Positions 8,309 through 16,665 of a stretch of 64,000 nt of DNA are shown in pieces (the stretch's first letter is position 1; each line of letters begins with the position of its first letter). A program made the position numbers and the translations under genes. Where the stretch lies: the NCBI RefSeq assembly GCF_900188205.1, contig NZ_FZOH01000012.1, positions 1 through 64,000 of the forward strand, given 5' to 3'. Source of the stretch: Geodermatophilus saharensis. GTDB taxonomy: Bacteria; Actinomycetota; Actinomycetes; Mycobacteriales; Geodermatophilaceae. The notes under the pieces were generated by a model. That model was not told where the DNA came from. It did not search any database and was given only the letters and a program-made list of their open reading frames with translations.

Positions 8309-9457
8309 TCAGCCGAGGGCCAGGTCGCGGCGCGCGGCGGGCCGCACCGGGACCACCGGGCGCGGCCGGCGGTCGTGGACCGGGAGCGCGGTGACCCGTG
8401 GGGCCGCCCGGTCGGTGACGACGCCGATCGCCTGGGCGCTGGTCAGCCACTCCTCGGAGTCCTCGGCGACCTGCAGCAGCAGCGCCTCGAACTCGGTCCG
8501 GCCGCTCTGCAGGACGTGCGGCTGGGCCAGCCAGCGCAGGATCTCCCGGCCGGTGACGGCCATCCGCTGCCGCGGCGAGGTCATCAGCGGCTCGTGGAAG
8601 TAGCGGGTGAGGACCTCCTCGACGACGTCCCAGGCGTTGTCGGCTCCGAAGACGCGCTTGACGTCGTCGGCGTCGAGGATGCGGAACGCCTCCTCCAGCA
8701 GCTGCATGACCTCGACGCGCAGCACGTTGATGTTGCCGTAGGACACGAACTTGAGGTTGTTGCGCAGGTCCAGGCCGGCCCGCCGGACGACGGCGATGCT
8801 GCCGAACGTCGGGTCGTTGGCGCGGTCGCGGATGACGTCGGAGATGCGCTTGTCCCGCCAGTACTGGGCGACGTGCCGGTTGAACAGCGTGAACAGCGGG
8901 TGGAACTCCCGGTTCGGGCGGGCGTCGCCCGGCGGCACCTTGGCGCCGTAGCCGAACGCCCGCCGGTAGGCCGCCGCCCGCTCGTGCCGGGTGCCGCGCA
9001 GCACCTCGCGGCGGTCGAACTGGTAGAGCCCGTAGGCCCCCGGGCCCGCCGACAGCCGGACGGCGCCGTTGCGGAACAGCTCCCGCAGCTTGCGGACGAC
9101 GCGGAACACCCCGACGCGTTCGTGCTGGTAGATGTAGTAGAGGTCGCCGATCGCGATGATCCGCTCGGAGGTGACCGTCTCGTCGTAGTGCTCGACGCCC
9201 TGCGGGATGCGGGTCTGCCCGAACTGCCGGGCCGCCTCCGGGCCGAGCCCCACCAGCTGGGCCAGGCCGCTGTCCGGCGGGATCGGTGCGGCCTTGTCGG
9301 CCTCCTCCGCCTGGCGCATGTAGTCGTCGATCTGGTCGACGAGGGCGTCGGCCAGCCGCGGGGTCTCCAGCAGGTCCACCCCGAGCTGGTCGATCGCGTC
9401 CTGCCGCAGCTGGGCGAACCGGTCCAGGAGGGCCTGGTACTGCGCTTCGGTGGCCAT
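8309..9457 (-). CDS. Unrecognised 382-aa protein of the acidic-repeat/metallopeptidase operon
   Basis: I do not recognise a family. The protein is mostly helical and soluble, starts MATEAQYQALLDRFAQLRQDAIDQLG, and has no signal peptide or membrane segment. Noticeable blocks are GDLYYIYQHERVGVFRVVRKL (about 105-125), FGYGAKVPPGD, FHPLFTLFNRHVAQYWRDKRI and LLQVAEDSEEWL near the end; the last 40 residues are Pro/Arg-rich. Its ATG overlaps the stop of the upstream gene by one base (TGATG), indicating translational coupling and a shared job with the 495-aa protein. Confidence 0.75.
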   Translation of the reverse strand: MATEAQYQALLDRFAQLRQDAIDQLGVDLLETPRLADALVDQIDDYMRQAEEADKAAPIPPDSGLAQLVGLGPEAARQFGQTRIPQGVEHYDETVTSERIIAIGDLYYIYQHERVGVFRVVRKLRELFRNGAVRLSAGPGAYGLYQFDRREVLRGTRHERAAAYRRAFGYGAKVPPGDARPNREFHPLFTLFNRHVAQYWRDKRISDVIRDRANDPTFGSIAVVRRAGLDLRNNLKFVSYGNINVLRVEVMQLLEEAFRILDADDVKRVFGADNAWDVVEEVLTRYFHEPLMTSPRQRMAVTGREILRWLAQPHVLQSGRTEFEALLLQVAEDSEEWLTSAQAIGVVTDRAAPRVTALPVHDRRPRPVVPVRPAARRDLALG

Positions 9458-10944
9458 CAGTTCACCTGCCTCACGTCACCGGCCGCGCTGGGGTTCCTCG
9501 CGGCCGATCGCGGGTCGAACACGAAGGCGTGCGGTCCCTGGGGCCCGACGACGCGCACGTAGTCCTTCTGGAACCCCTTCTCGGGGTACTCGGTCTCACC
9601 GTCGGTCGTGCGACGCAGCACCTTGAAGTGGACGGGACCGACGGGCAGGTCCAGGGGCTTGGACCAGTAGCGGCCGTCCGCACCGCGGTACAGGCGGATC
9701 TCCCGCTCCCAGTCGCCCAGGCGGGTGCCACTCCCCCTGATGACGTAGGCGGGTGGGCTCTTCGTGTTCGGTGCCACGCTCGCCGATCCGGCGACGACGT
9801 CGTCGAGGTGACGACGCAGTGACTTCAGGGCCTCCTGGACGCGCACGGAGTGGATCCCCAGGTCGCTGCCCGGCTGGTCCTCCTCGTCGTCGACGGCCTG
9901 GGCCACCAGGTCGCACAGCTCGGTGGCGGCCGGCAGCAGGGCTCCCGAGATCGCCAGCTTCCCGCCGTCCTTGACCAGGCGCGGACCCTCCTGTGTCGCG
10001 AAGTCCACGATCCAGTCCAGCAGGTCCTCGAGGAGGATCGAGCCGCCGCAGATCGGGATGCGGAACGTCCGGCGCTCGTCGGCGTCGATCAGCACCGAGT
10101 CCAGCGCCGCGCGCAGCTCGTCGACCGAGCCGGCCACCACGGACAGCTGGCGCTCGAGCTGGACCAACTGGATGCCCAGGAAGGGGTTGCCCTCGCCTCC
10201 GCCGAAGAACCGCTTGTCCCGCTCCCAGCTCGTCCTCAGCGACACCAGGTCGTCGACGATGATGCGGAAGCTGGTCAGCTGCTGCTCCTCGTCGGCGTTG
10301 TTGACCCGCTCGTCCGACCCCGACTGGCCGAGACCGAGCCGGTCCCGGAGGTCCCCGAGCCGACCGAGGACGTCGTCGGGGTCGGTCACCGAGGCGTCCT
10401 CAGGACCCAGGAGGACCCGCCAGAGGTGGTCCACGCGCGGGACGCGGGGTCCGCCCAGCTTGCCGAGTTCGTCGACCAGCTCGCGGAACTCGGTCTCGAT
10501 GACGCTCTTCAGCGCGGCGCAGACCTCCTCGTCCGTGGTCTCGAGGAGCGGTCGCAGGTCGTGCAGCAGACCGACGGAACGGGTGAGCGACTCCCTGGCC
10601 CGCACGTGCAGGCTGGCCTGCGCGCCGACGACGCCGCCCTCGAGCTCGCTGTGGAAGCTCGCGATGTTCGGGCGGCGGCGGTAGAGCACGCGGCCGTGCT
10701 TCTCGTAGGGCTCGAAGGCCTGCTCCAGCGCGGACAGGACGCCGTCGATGCGACCCGGCCGGCGCCGCCAGCCCAGGACGTCGCCGATCACGCGGTCGAC
10801 GGAGTCCTGGAGGTCGCCGCTGCCGCCGTCCTCCCGCTCACGGGCCGGTGCGGTGGCCTGCGTCTGCACGGGGTAGGCGAGGAACTGCCGCAGGGCGTCG
10901 GTCAGCTCCTTGTCCCCTCTCCCGTTCCCGGCTGCTGTCGTCAT
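9457..10944 (-). CDS. Unrecognised 495-aa helical protein of the same operon
   Basis: I do not recognise a family. Most of it is predicted long amphipathic helices (for example REVERQ-like heptads around residues 250-290, IQLVQLERQLSVVAGSVDELRAAL). An odd central block reads ERRTFRIPICGGSILLEDLLDWI. The C-terminal 110 residues (SPPAYVIRGSGTRLGDWEREIRLYRGADGRYWSKPLDLP...) look like a small beta-rich domain. No signal peptide. The start is ATG at 10944, with GGGGAGGA upstream, and overlaps the previous stop (ATGA). Confidence 0.75.
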   Translation of the reverse strand: MTTAAGNGRGDKELTDALRQFLAYPVQTQATAPAREREDGGSGDLQDSVDRVIGDVLGWRRRPGRIDGVLSALEQAFEPYEKHGRVLYRRRPNIASFHSELEGGVVGAQASLHVRARESLTRSVGLLHDLRPLLETTDEEVCAALKSVIETEFRELVDELGKLGGPRVPRVDHLWRVLLGPEDASVTDPDDVLGRLGDLRDRLGLGQSGSDERVNNADEEQQLTSFRIIVDDLVSLRTSWERDKRFFGGGEGNPFLGIQLVQLERQLSVVAGSVDELRAALDSVLIDADERRTFRIPICGGSILLEDLLDWIVDFATQEGPRLVKDGGKLAISGALLPAATELCDLVAQAVDDEEDQPGSDLGIHSVRVQEALKSLRRHLDDVVAGSASVAPNTKSPPAYVIRGSGTRLGDWEREIRLYRGADGRYWSKPLDLPVGPVHFKVLRRTTDGETEYPEKGFQKDYVRVVGPQGPHAFVFDPRSAARNPSAAGDVRQVN

Positions 10945-11441
10945 CCCGTCCTCCCCGGCGTGTGTACGTAGACCGGCCCGGCCGAGGCGCGGTCGGCGAG
11001 CTCCTGCCAGCACCGGCACTGCGCCTCCTGCAGCGCGGTGACCCGCGGCCGGCACCGGTCGATCCCCTGCCGCACGACCCGCACCCAGGCCGGCCACTCG
11101 CGGCCGCGGTGCCGCAGCGCCGTGACCGGTTCGAGCGCCTCGTAGGAGACGACGTCGTCGCGGAACCGCTCGCCCAGCGCGGTCAGCGCCGTCTGCGCCG
11201 CGGCCAGCCGGCGCTGGACCTCCACGAGGTCGAGCCGGTCGGCGGCCTCGGCGGCCAGCAGCAGCGCGTGGTGGGCCTCCTCGGCCCGCCCGGTCAGGTC
11301 GTCCACGGCCCCGCCGAGCCGGTCGACCACGGACAGGTCCGCCGGGGCGTCCTCGCGCAGCGTCAGCGCGAGCGAGCGCAGCTCGGCCCGGAGCTGCTGG
11401 CAGCCCCCGGTGAGGTCGGCGAGCGCGGCCGGGACACTCAT
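10941..11441 (-). CDS. Unrecognised 166-aa helical protein of the same operon
   Basis: A small, almost entirely helical protein (MSVPAALADLTGGCQQLRAELRSLAL...). It is rich in Ala, Leu, Arg and Glu and probably forms a coiled coil or helical bundle. It ends with a Cys-containing segment, EAQCRCWQELADRASAGPVYVHTP. It starts 5 bp after the metallopeptidase stop, with GGTGAGGG as ribosome site, and its stop overlaps the next ATG by 4 bp. No membrane segment or signal peptide. Position between the metallopeptidase and the large helical protein suggests a chaperone or complex member; this is a guess. Confidence 0.72.
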   Translation of the reverse strand: MSVPAALADLTGGCQQLRAELRSLALTLREDAPADLSVVDRLGGAVDDLTGRAEEAHHALLLAAEAADRLDLVEVQRRLAAAQTALTALGERFRDDVVSYEALEPVTALRHRGREWPAWVRVVRQGIDRCRPRVTALQEAQCRCWQELADRASAGPVYVHTPGRTG

Positions 11442-11446
11442 CGCCC

Positions 11447-12769
11447 TCACCGCCGCGCGAGGTCGCGGTAGAAGTGCCGGGTGATGACCTCCGGCGTCGC
11501 CAGCCGGCGGTCGAAGGCCAGCCGGGCGGCGCCGATCAGGAACCGCTCGGGCAGGATGCCCGGGTCGATCCCGCGGGCCAGCCGCCCCGCCGCCTCCTCG
11601 ATCATCTGCTGCTCCTTGGGCGCGAAGCGGACCACCTGCGCCAGCGACCGGCGGCCGAGCGTCTCGTAGCGCCGGAAGCACATCGTGTCGACGACGAGGC
11701 GCACCGCGTCGTCGGCCGACTCCAGCACCGCCTTCGGGTAGGGCGCCGCCGGCCGGCCGTAGGCACGCCGCCACGCCCGCCGCGAGCCCTCGGCCTCCTC
11801 GGGGAACCCCATCCGCGACAGCAGCTCGGCGCTGAGGAACAGCCGCAGGTACGGCGTCGGGTGCACCGCCGTCGGGTTCCAGGTCCAGACGCTCGCCGGC
11901 GCGCGGGCCAGGATGTCCATCAGCGAGGCGACGACGGCCGGGCCGCCCAGCAGCAGGCCGCACAGGTCGGCGAAGGTCTCCCGGTTCCACCGCCGCCACA
12001 CCCGCGCGACCTGCGGCGGGTGCCCCGCCTCGACCAGCCGGCGCTCGACGGTCTCCGGGACCACCCGCGCGAGGCCGAGCTCGTTCTGCAGGTTGTGGCT
12101 GACCTCGTGCAGGACCGCGCCCAGGGTCCACGGGTTCACCAGCCGGTGGTAGGGCAGCTGGATCTGCGGGAACGGGTTGCGCTGGAACCCTAGCCGCCGC
12201 AGCCGGACGTCGCGCCGGAAGGTGGCCGGGGTGGGCCCGGACTCCATGCTGCACATCGGCGCCGGCTGCGGCACCGACTTGGCGGTGCCCAGGCCGAGGA
12301 AGGCGTCCTGGTAGCAGTCCAGGGCGATCCGGTCGCAGCCGAGCAGCCACTCGCCGAATCTCCCCTGCCGCTGGCCGAAGAAGACGGTGTAGAAGTCCCA
12401 GACCCGCTCCACCGCCCGCACGTGCTCGTGGGCCACCTCGCCGGCGGTCACGAGCGCCCGCAGCCGCTCCGGGGTGGGGTCGGTCCGCGCCTGGTCGGCG
12501 AGGCCGGCGACCTTCCGGGTGATCGTCAGCAGCGGCTCGCGCAGCCGGGTGATGAGCGCGTTGACCGCCTCCACGTGCCCCTGGGTGGGGGCGGCGTGCC
12601 CGCTGCCGAACTCCTCACGGGTGAAGGGGCGCAGGGCCAGGGTGTGGCGCTCGAGGTTGCGCGCCTGTGCGCTGGTCCACCGCGCGAGGACCGCGGGCGG
12701 CCGCGGCGGCGACGGGCGGGGTGCACTCCCCCGCCCGCGCTGCGTCGCCGCTGCGGCTGGCGCGCTCAT
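11447..12769 (-). CDS. Putative zinc metallopeptidase (HExxH...ExxxD)
   Basis: Encodes 440 aa with HEVSH at residues 221-225 and ETFAD at 264-268, the HExxH plus ExxxD arrangement of gluzincin zinc peptidases. The context LHEVSHNLQNELG and RETFADLCGLLLGGPAVVASLM fits a buried active-site helix pair. The first 40 residues are Pro/Arg-rich and low complexity. I do not know a named family for it. The ATG at 12769 has AGGGAG 8 bp upstream; a GTG at 12775 is a weaker alternative. It may process its neighbours' long acidic-repeat proteins; inference from linkage only. Confidence 0.78.
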   Translation of the reverse strand: MSAPAAAATQRGRGSAPRPSPPRPPAVLARWTSAQARNLERHTLALRPFTREEFGSGHAAPTQGHVEAVNALITRLREPLLTITRKVAGLADQARTDPTPERLRALVTAGEVAHEHVRAVERVWDFYTVFFGQRQGRFGEWLLGCDRIALDCYQDAFLGLGTAKSVPQPAPMCSMESGPTPATFRRDVRLRRLGFQRNPFPQIQLPYHRLVNPWTLGAVLHEVSHNLQNELGLARVVPETVERRLVEAGHPPQVARVWRRWNRETFADLCGLLLGGPAVVASLMDILARAPASVWTWNPTAVHPTPYLRLFLSAELLSRMGFPEEAEGSRRAWRRAYGRPAAPYPKAVLESADDAVRLVVDTMCFRRYETLGRRSLAQVVRFAPKEQQMIEEAAGRLARGIDPGILPERFLIGAARLAFDRRLATPEVITRHFYRDLARR

Positions 12770-12805
12770 GACCACGCTCCCTGACTGGACCCGGTGGGGT
12801 GCTCC

Positions 12806-13426
12806 TCAGCACCGGCACCAGCGCTGTCCGTTGACGACGATCGACCCGCCCGGGACGGCCGGCGGACGGCCCGGCCCCATCCCGTTCGCCTGCCGGGCCC
12901 GGCGCCGGGCGTCGGCGATCCACGCCTGGTCGGCCCGGCGGGCCCGCTGCACCACCCGGCGACGCCGGTGCGGGTCGCGCAGCGCCCGCGAGGCGTGGTG
13001 CGCGAAGCGGCGGGTCACCAGGTCCAGGGAGACCGGGGCCCCGCGCGAGTACCGGCCCGCCACGTCGGCCGTCGTGCGGCGGACGACGTGCGGGAGCGCC
13101 TGGACGTAGGGCTTGGCCGCCGGGCTGTTCCACAGCTGCCGGCCGAGCTGCACCGCCCGCTTGGTCAGCTCGGGGACCCAGCGGGCCGCCGCGGGCGCGA
13201 GCCGCGCCGCGAGGGCGGGCAGCGCGCCGAAGAAGGCCTCGGCCTCCGCCTCGGACTCCGTCTGGGCCGCCATGGCCGCCAGGTGCTCCATGAGCCGGAT
13301 CTCGGCCGCCGGTGAGGCCGCCGACCCGTACTCGAACTCGGGCTCGCCGTAGAACTCGTCCTCGGGGTCGCCGTAGAGCTCGAGCTCGCGGGCTGCGGGG
13401 AGCAGGTCCTCCATCGTCATCGACAT
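12806..13426 (-). CDS. Acidic-N-terminus / Arg-rich-C-terminus protein B
   Basis: Encodes 206 aa. Residues 14-34 are acidic and aromatic (ELELYGDPEDEFYGEPEFEYG), the middle is Ala-rich and helical, and the last 100 residues are strongly basic, ending GQRWCRC. It resembles the next gene upstream (13449-14414): both carry a G[DE]PEDEF motif near the start and an aligned tail (P-[YI]-V..LP..V.R.T...G.PV....R....RAL). It is therefore a shorter paralogue. Start ATG 13426 with GGAG 9 bp upstream. Function unknown; no signal peptide or membrane segment is clear. Confidence 0.75.
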   Translation of the reverse strand: MSMTMEDLLPAARELELYGDPEDEFYGEPEFEYGSAASPAAEIRLMEHLAAMAAQTESEAEAEAFFGALPALAARLAPAAARWVPELTKRAVQLGRQLWNSPAAKPYVQALPHVVRRTTADVAGRYSRGAPVSLDLVTRRFAHHASRALRDPHRRRRVVQRARRADQAWIADARRRARQANGMGPGRPPAVPGGSIVVNGQRWCRC

Positions 13427-13448
13427 CGCCGGTCTCCTCGGACGGTCG

Positions 13449-14414
13449 TCAGCCGGTCAGCGCGCCGCGGCGGGCGCGGGGCGGCTGGGTGATCCGGCGG
13501 ACGGCCCGCTGGTTGCGCTGCGCCGCACGGGCGGCGACGCGCGGCTGGGTGAGGGCCCGCCGGGTCTGGGTCTGCACGACGCGGCCGACGGTGCTGCGCG
13601 TCACCGGCTGCCCGCGCCGGGCACGGCGCACCAGCGGGCGGACGGTCGCGCGGGTCACCGCGGTGGGCAGGATCGTGACGATCGGCTGCGTGCCCTGCCG
13701 GCGGCGTGCCATGCGGGTGAGGATGCTGTTGACCTGCACCAGCTTCGGCACGATGTCGGGGACCAGCCGCTGCAGGACGGCCTGCTCCCGCGGCGTGATC
13801 ATCATGACCGTCGCCGCTCCGATGAGGGCCTCGGCCTCGTGGGTCGACGGCGTCCGGGCGGCCGCGGCGGCCATCGTCTGGGCGATCGCCTCGTTCTTCG
13901 TCATCGGTGCGGCCGGGGACTCGTCCTCGTACTCCAGCTCGTACTCGAGTTCGTCCTCGTACTCCCCCTCGTACTCGCCCTCGCGGCGGCGGGCGCGCCG
14001 GCGGCGACGGCCGAACAGGCCGCTGATGGCGCTCATGGCGCCCGGCAGGAACTTCGCCGCCAGGGGCAGCGCCTTGGCGGCGAGGGGTGCGGCGGCGGCC
14101 AGCAGCGGCAGGAACTGCTCGTCCTCGAACTCCGCCTGACCGGTCCCGGCCGCGCCGAGGACCTCGTCCTCGAACTCGTCCTCGTACTCGTCCTCGAACT
14201 CGCCCTCCCCCAGGCCGAGCGCGCTGCCGAGCCCCTGGACCAGCCCGCCGAGGAAGTCCTCGCCCTCGTCCTCGAACTCGTCCTCGAACTCCCCGAGCGG
14301 GCCCTCGGCCGACGGCTCACCGAACAGCTCGTCCTCGAACTCGTCCTCGGGTTCGCCCATGAGTTCCGGGTCGAGCGTCTCGAACCCGACCTCTCCGTCC
14401 TGCGAAACGCTCAT
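13449..14414 (-). CDS. Acidic-repeat (E-[FY]-E-D) protein A with Arg-rich tail
   Basis: Encodes 321 aa from ATG 14414 (AGGGAGG upstream; the ATG at 14429 lacks a site). Three acidic aromatic repeat blocks lie at about 22-52 (EFEDEFEDEGEDF), 70-84 (EFEDEYEDEFEDE) and 145-165 (EYEGEYEDELEYEL). Between the last two is a hydrophobic, Ala/Leu-rich stretch (about 100-133) followed by an RRRRRARRR cluster. Residues 230-321 are Arg-rich. The alternation of acidic and basic blocks suggests self-assembly, metal binding or surface binding. It is a paralogue of 12806-13426. I cannot assign a function. Confidence 0.78.
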   Translation of the reverse strand: MSVSQDGEVGFETLDPELMGEPEDEFEDELFGEPSAEGPLGEFEDEFEDEGEDFLGGLVQGLGSALGLGEGEFEDEYEDEFEDEVLGAAGTGQAEFEDEQFLPLLAAAAPLAAKALPLAAKFLPGAMSAISGLFGRRRRRARRREGEYEGEYEDELEYELEYEDESPAAPMTKNEAIAQTMAAAAARTPSTHEAEALIGAATVMMITPREQAVLQRLVPDIVPKLVQVNSILTRMARRRQGTQPIVTILPTAVTRATVRPLVRRARRGQPVTRSTVGRVVQTQTRRALTQPRVAARAAQRNQRAVRRITQPPRARRGALTG

Positions 14415-14510
14415 GAGGCCCTCCCTCATCGTGCACTCCTGGCCCCCGCGACGTTAGGGAGGGAATGGCACCGGCCCCATTCACACGTTCCCGGGTCACG
14501 TGTCCCGGTG

Positions 14511-14999
14511 TCACGTCTCCGGGCGTCGCGCGTCCCGGGGTCGCGTGGACGGGGGACGCGGGTCGCCGTCGGCGAGGAGCCGGGCGACCATGGCGGCGCG
14601 CGAGTTGACCTCGAGCTTGGTGAACACCCGCCGCAGGTGGGTGCCCACCGTCCACTCGCTGATGTCGAGGACCGAGGCGATCATCCGGTTGGTGCAGCCG
14701 CGGGCGACCATGCGGACGATCTCCTCCTCGCGCGGGCTCAGCGACACCCCGGCCGGCTGCGCCGGCGCGTCCACGACGGTGACCTGGCAGTCCAGGCCGT
14801 CGACGTCGAACCGGACGACCAGCCCGCCCTCGGGGGCGGGCCGGTGGCGCAGGATCTCCCGGACCGTGCGGCGCAGGTCGTGCACGGCGCGGTCGACGGC
14901 GTCCTCGGCCTCGGAGAGCGGTCCGCGCGCGGCCGCCGCGAGGCCGTCAGCGGACTCCCGGGGCGCCGCCGTCCGGCTGGTCGCTGCGGTCGCTGGCAC
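14511..14999 (-). CDS. LuxR-type HTH transcriptional regulator
   Basis: Encodes 162 aa with a C-terminal LuxR helix-turn-helix: LSPREEEIVRMVARGCTNRMIASVLDISEWTVGTHLRRVFTKLEVNSRAAM (about 87-137). The N-terminal half is short, with no receiver or ligand domain that I can name. The start is GTG at 14999, with GGAGG 5 bp upstream. It is 96 bp upstream of protein A on the same strand and is the natural candidate regulator of the 14414-to-7118 gene run; whether it is co-transcribed is unknown. Confidence 0.85.
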   Translation of the reverse strand: MPATAATSRTAAPRESADGLAAAARGPLSEAEDAVDRAVHDLRRTVREILRHRPAPEGGLVVRFDVDGLDCQVTVVDAPAQPAGVSLSPREEEIVRMVARGCTNRMIASVLDISEWTVGTHLRRVFTKLEVNSRAAMVARLLADGDPRPPSTRPRDARRPET

Positions 15000-15216
15000 C
15001 CCGGCCTCCGTTCCCCCGGCCCGGTCGGATCGGGCCGACCGTAGACCCGCACGCGCGGTGCACTCGTGTCACACGTCCTGAGGACTGCGGCACCGGCGGC
15101 GTCTCCCGACCATTCCGCGCGCCATTCCCGGGGGCAGGGGAAATGGCCGGGCGCAGCTGTCTGCGCCGGTGCGGGCGGCCCCTGGGGAGGATGCCGCCCG
15201 CACCGTCACGGCAGCG

Positions 15217-15424
15217 TCACCGCGGCGTCACGGCTCCCCGCGGGCCGGAGGGACGCGTCGGGTTCAGCCGCCACAGCCGGTACGGCCACGGCAGGTCGTA
15301 GACGAGGACGTAGGCGGTGTACGGCGCCAGGGCACGACGCGCGCGTGGATCCCCTGCGACCGCTCGCCGGAGCGCCAGGAGAGGGACCACGAACGCGCAC
15401 AGGCCGACGAAGCCGGCGCGGGTG
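15217..15424 (-). pseudogene. Remnant of a small membrane protein gene
   Basis: In this frame the minus strand reads AGFVGLCAFVVPLLALRRAVAG, then APYTAYVLVYDLPWPYRLWRLNP, ending at a stop at 15219-15217. This is a convincing membrane helix plus aromatic amphipathic tail. Upstream the frame hits a TGA within about 15 codons, and no start with a ribosome site is present, so the 5' part is missing or frameshifted. It follows the frameshifted SRPBCC gene. Confidence 0.4.
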
Positions 15425-15550
15425 CTCCGTCGACCGGAGAAGGCCCCGTTTCAGGTCTCGTTGCCGGCATCGCCGGCGTGCCGATGAAGGCGTTGCCCGC
15501 CACGGCGGCCGCGCCCGTGCAGGCGCTCGCCTGGAGGACCGATCGCCGCC

Positions 15551-16022
15551 TCACGCCGTCCCCGATCCCGTACCGGCCCGCGTGTGCACCGGCTCCTCCG
15601 CCCGCCTCCTCAGCGCCTCGTTCATCGCCGCGAAGGCGGGCAGCGTGCCCCGGGTCGAGCGACGCAGCGACCATCGGGACGAGGACGCCGCGGGAGGTCT
15701 CCTCCTGGACGAGCCGGGTGCCGCCTTCCTGCGGCTGCAGCACGAAGCCGTGCTCGGCGTCCATCAGCCCGGGCAGCACGAGCCTGCCGCGCCACCGCAG
15801 CTCGCGGCCGGGAGCGGCCTCGACGATCCGGGGCCGCAGGGTCATCGTGCGGCCGCCGACCGGCTGCATCCTCAGCGTCAGCCGGCGCCCCGGACCGACG
15901 ATCCCCTCCGCCGCCACGATGAACGGGTTCCACCGGGGGTGGGCGGCGAGATCCGTGAGCACCTCCCACACCCGTTCCGGCGCCGCTCGGATGTCGACCT
16001 GTGCGCACAGCCGTCGGGACAC
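15551..16022 (-). pseudogene. SRPBCC-domain protein with a frameshift
   Basis: The first 120 residues from GTG 16022 (GGGAG upstream) are a clear SRPBCC/START-like fold: CAQVDIRAAPERVWEVLTDL, HPRWNPFIV, VLPGLMDAEHGFVL. The expected last helix appears only after dropping one base near 15650, where the strand reads CCGGGGCACG instead of CCGGGCACG. It would then read SLDPGTLPAFAAMNEALRRR and stop at 15551. As given, the frame runs on into low-quality sequence. This is either a recent inactivation or a base-calling error in a G run. Confidence 0.6.
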
Positions 16023-16098
16023 GACGTTCTCCCTCGTGGAGTGGGGGTGGTACGGGGGATGTCGTCCACCGCCGGTGCACCGGGGCGGGAGGGGGCGG

Positions 16099-16656
16099 TC
16101 ACGAGGACCTCGCCGACAGGACGGGCGGATCCGCCGTCTCCCCGGTGGGCTGCGACCGGCGCGCCCGCAGCCGCCGCAGCCCCCAGAGGACGGCGGCGTC
16201 GCAGAGCGCCAGCCCGACCAGCGCGGGGACCGTCATCGCCCATCCGGTGCCGTCCCCGGCGACGACGCCCCACAGCAGCTTGCCGCCGGCCATCGCGTTG
16301 AGCAGCACCAGGCCCCAGACCACCGACCGCCGCCAGAAGGCCAGGCAGTAGACGGCAAGGGCCAGCGGGGCGAGCGTCGCCTGCACGACCTTCCCGAGGT
16401 CCCAGGTGCCGGTGAGCCACTCCCGTTCGAAGTCGAGGAACTCCAGGATCTGCGGGTCGGGCCGGGCGGGTGCCGGGAACCAGAAGACGCTGGTGGCCAG
16501 GGCGACGAGGGTGGCGGCGATGCCCCAGCCGCTGCGCCGGTGGGCGAACCAGGCGAGCGGGATCAGGAAGAGCGGCCGGATGTACCAGCTCAGCGGGTTG
16601 GCGTGGCGGTCGAAGGCCCAGTCGCCGAAGTCGGCGAGGAGCTGAGCGACGTCCAT
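16099..16656 (-). CDS. Integral membrane protein, unknown function
   Basis: Encodes 185 aa with about five hydrophobic segments (PLSWYIRPLFLIPLAWFAH, GIAATLVALATSVFWF, VVQATLAPLALAVYCLAF, VVWGLVLLNAMAGGKLLW, VPALVGLALCDAAVLWGL) and an Arg-rich cytoplasmic end. I do not recognise the family. It starts 9 bp after the stop of 16666-17133 and is followed by the SRPBCC pseudogene, so the three formed one minus-strand operon divergent from the SARP gene. Confidence 0.7.
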   Translation of the reverse strand: MDVAQLLADFGDWAFDRHANPLSWYIRPLFLIPLAWFAHRRSGWGIAATLVALATSVFWFPAPARPDPQILEFLDFEREWLTGTWDLGKVVQATLAPLALAVYCLAFWRRSVVWGLVLLNAMAGGKLLWGVVAGDGTGWAMTVPALVGLALCDAAVLWGLRRLRARRSQPTGETADPPVLSARSS

Positions 16657-16665
16657 GACGATCTC

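Noticed and set aside
7118..14999. Extracellular contractile injection system or phage-tail cluster
   Set aside because: No sheath, tube, baseplate, spike or AAA ATPase gene can be found; only accessory-like charged proteins and peptidases are present.
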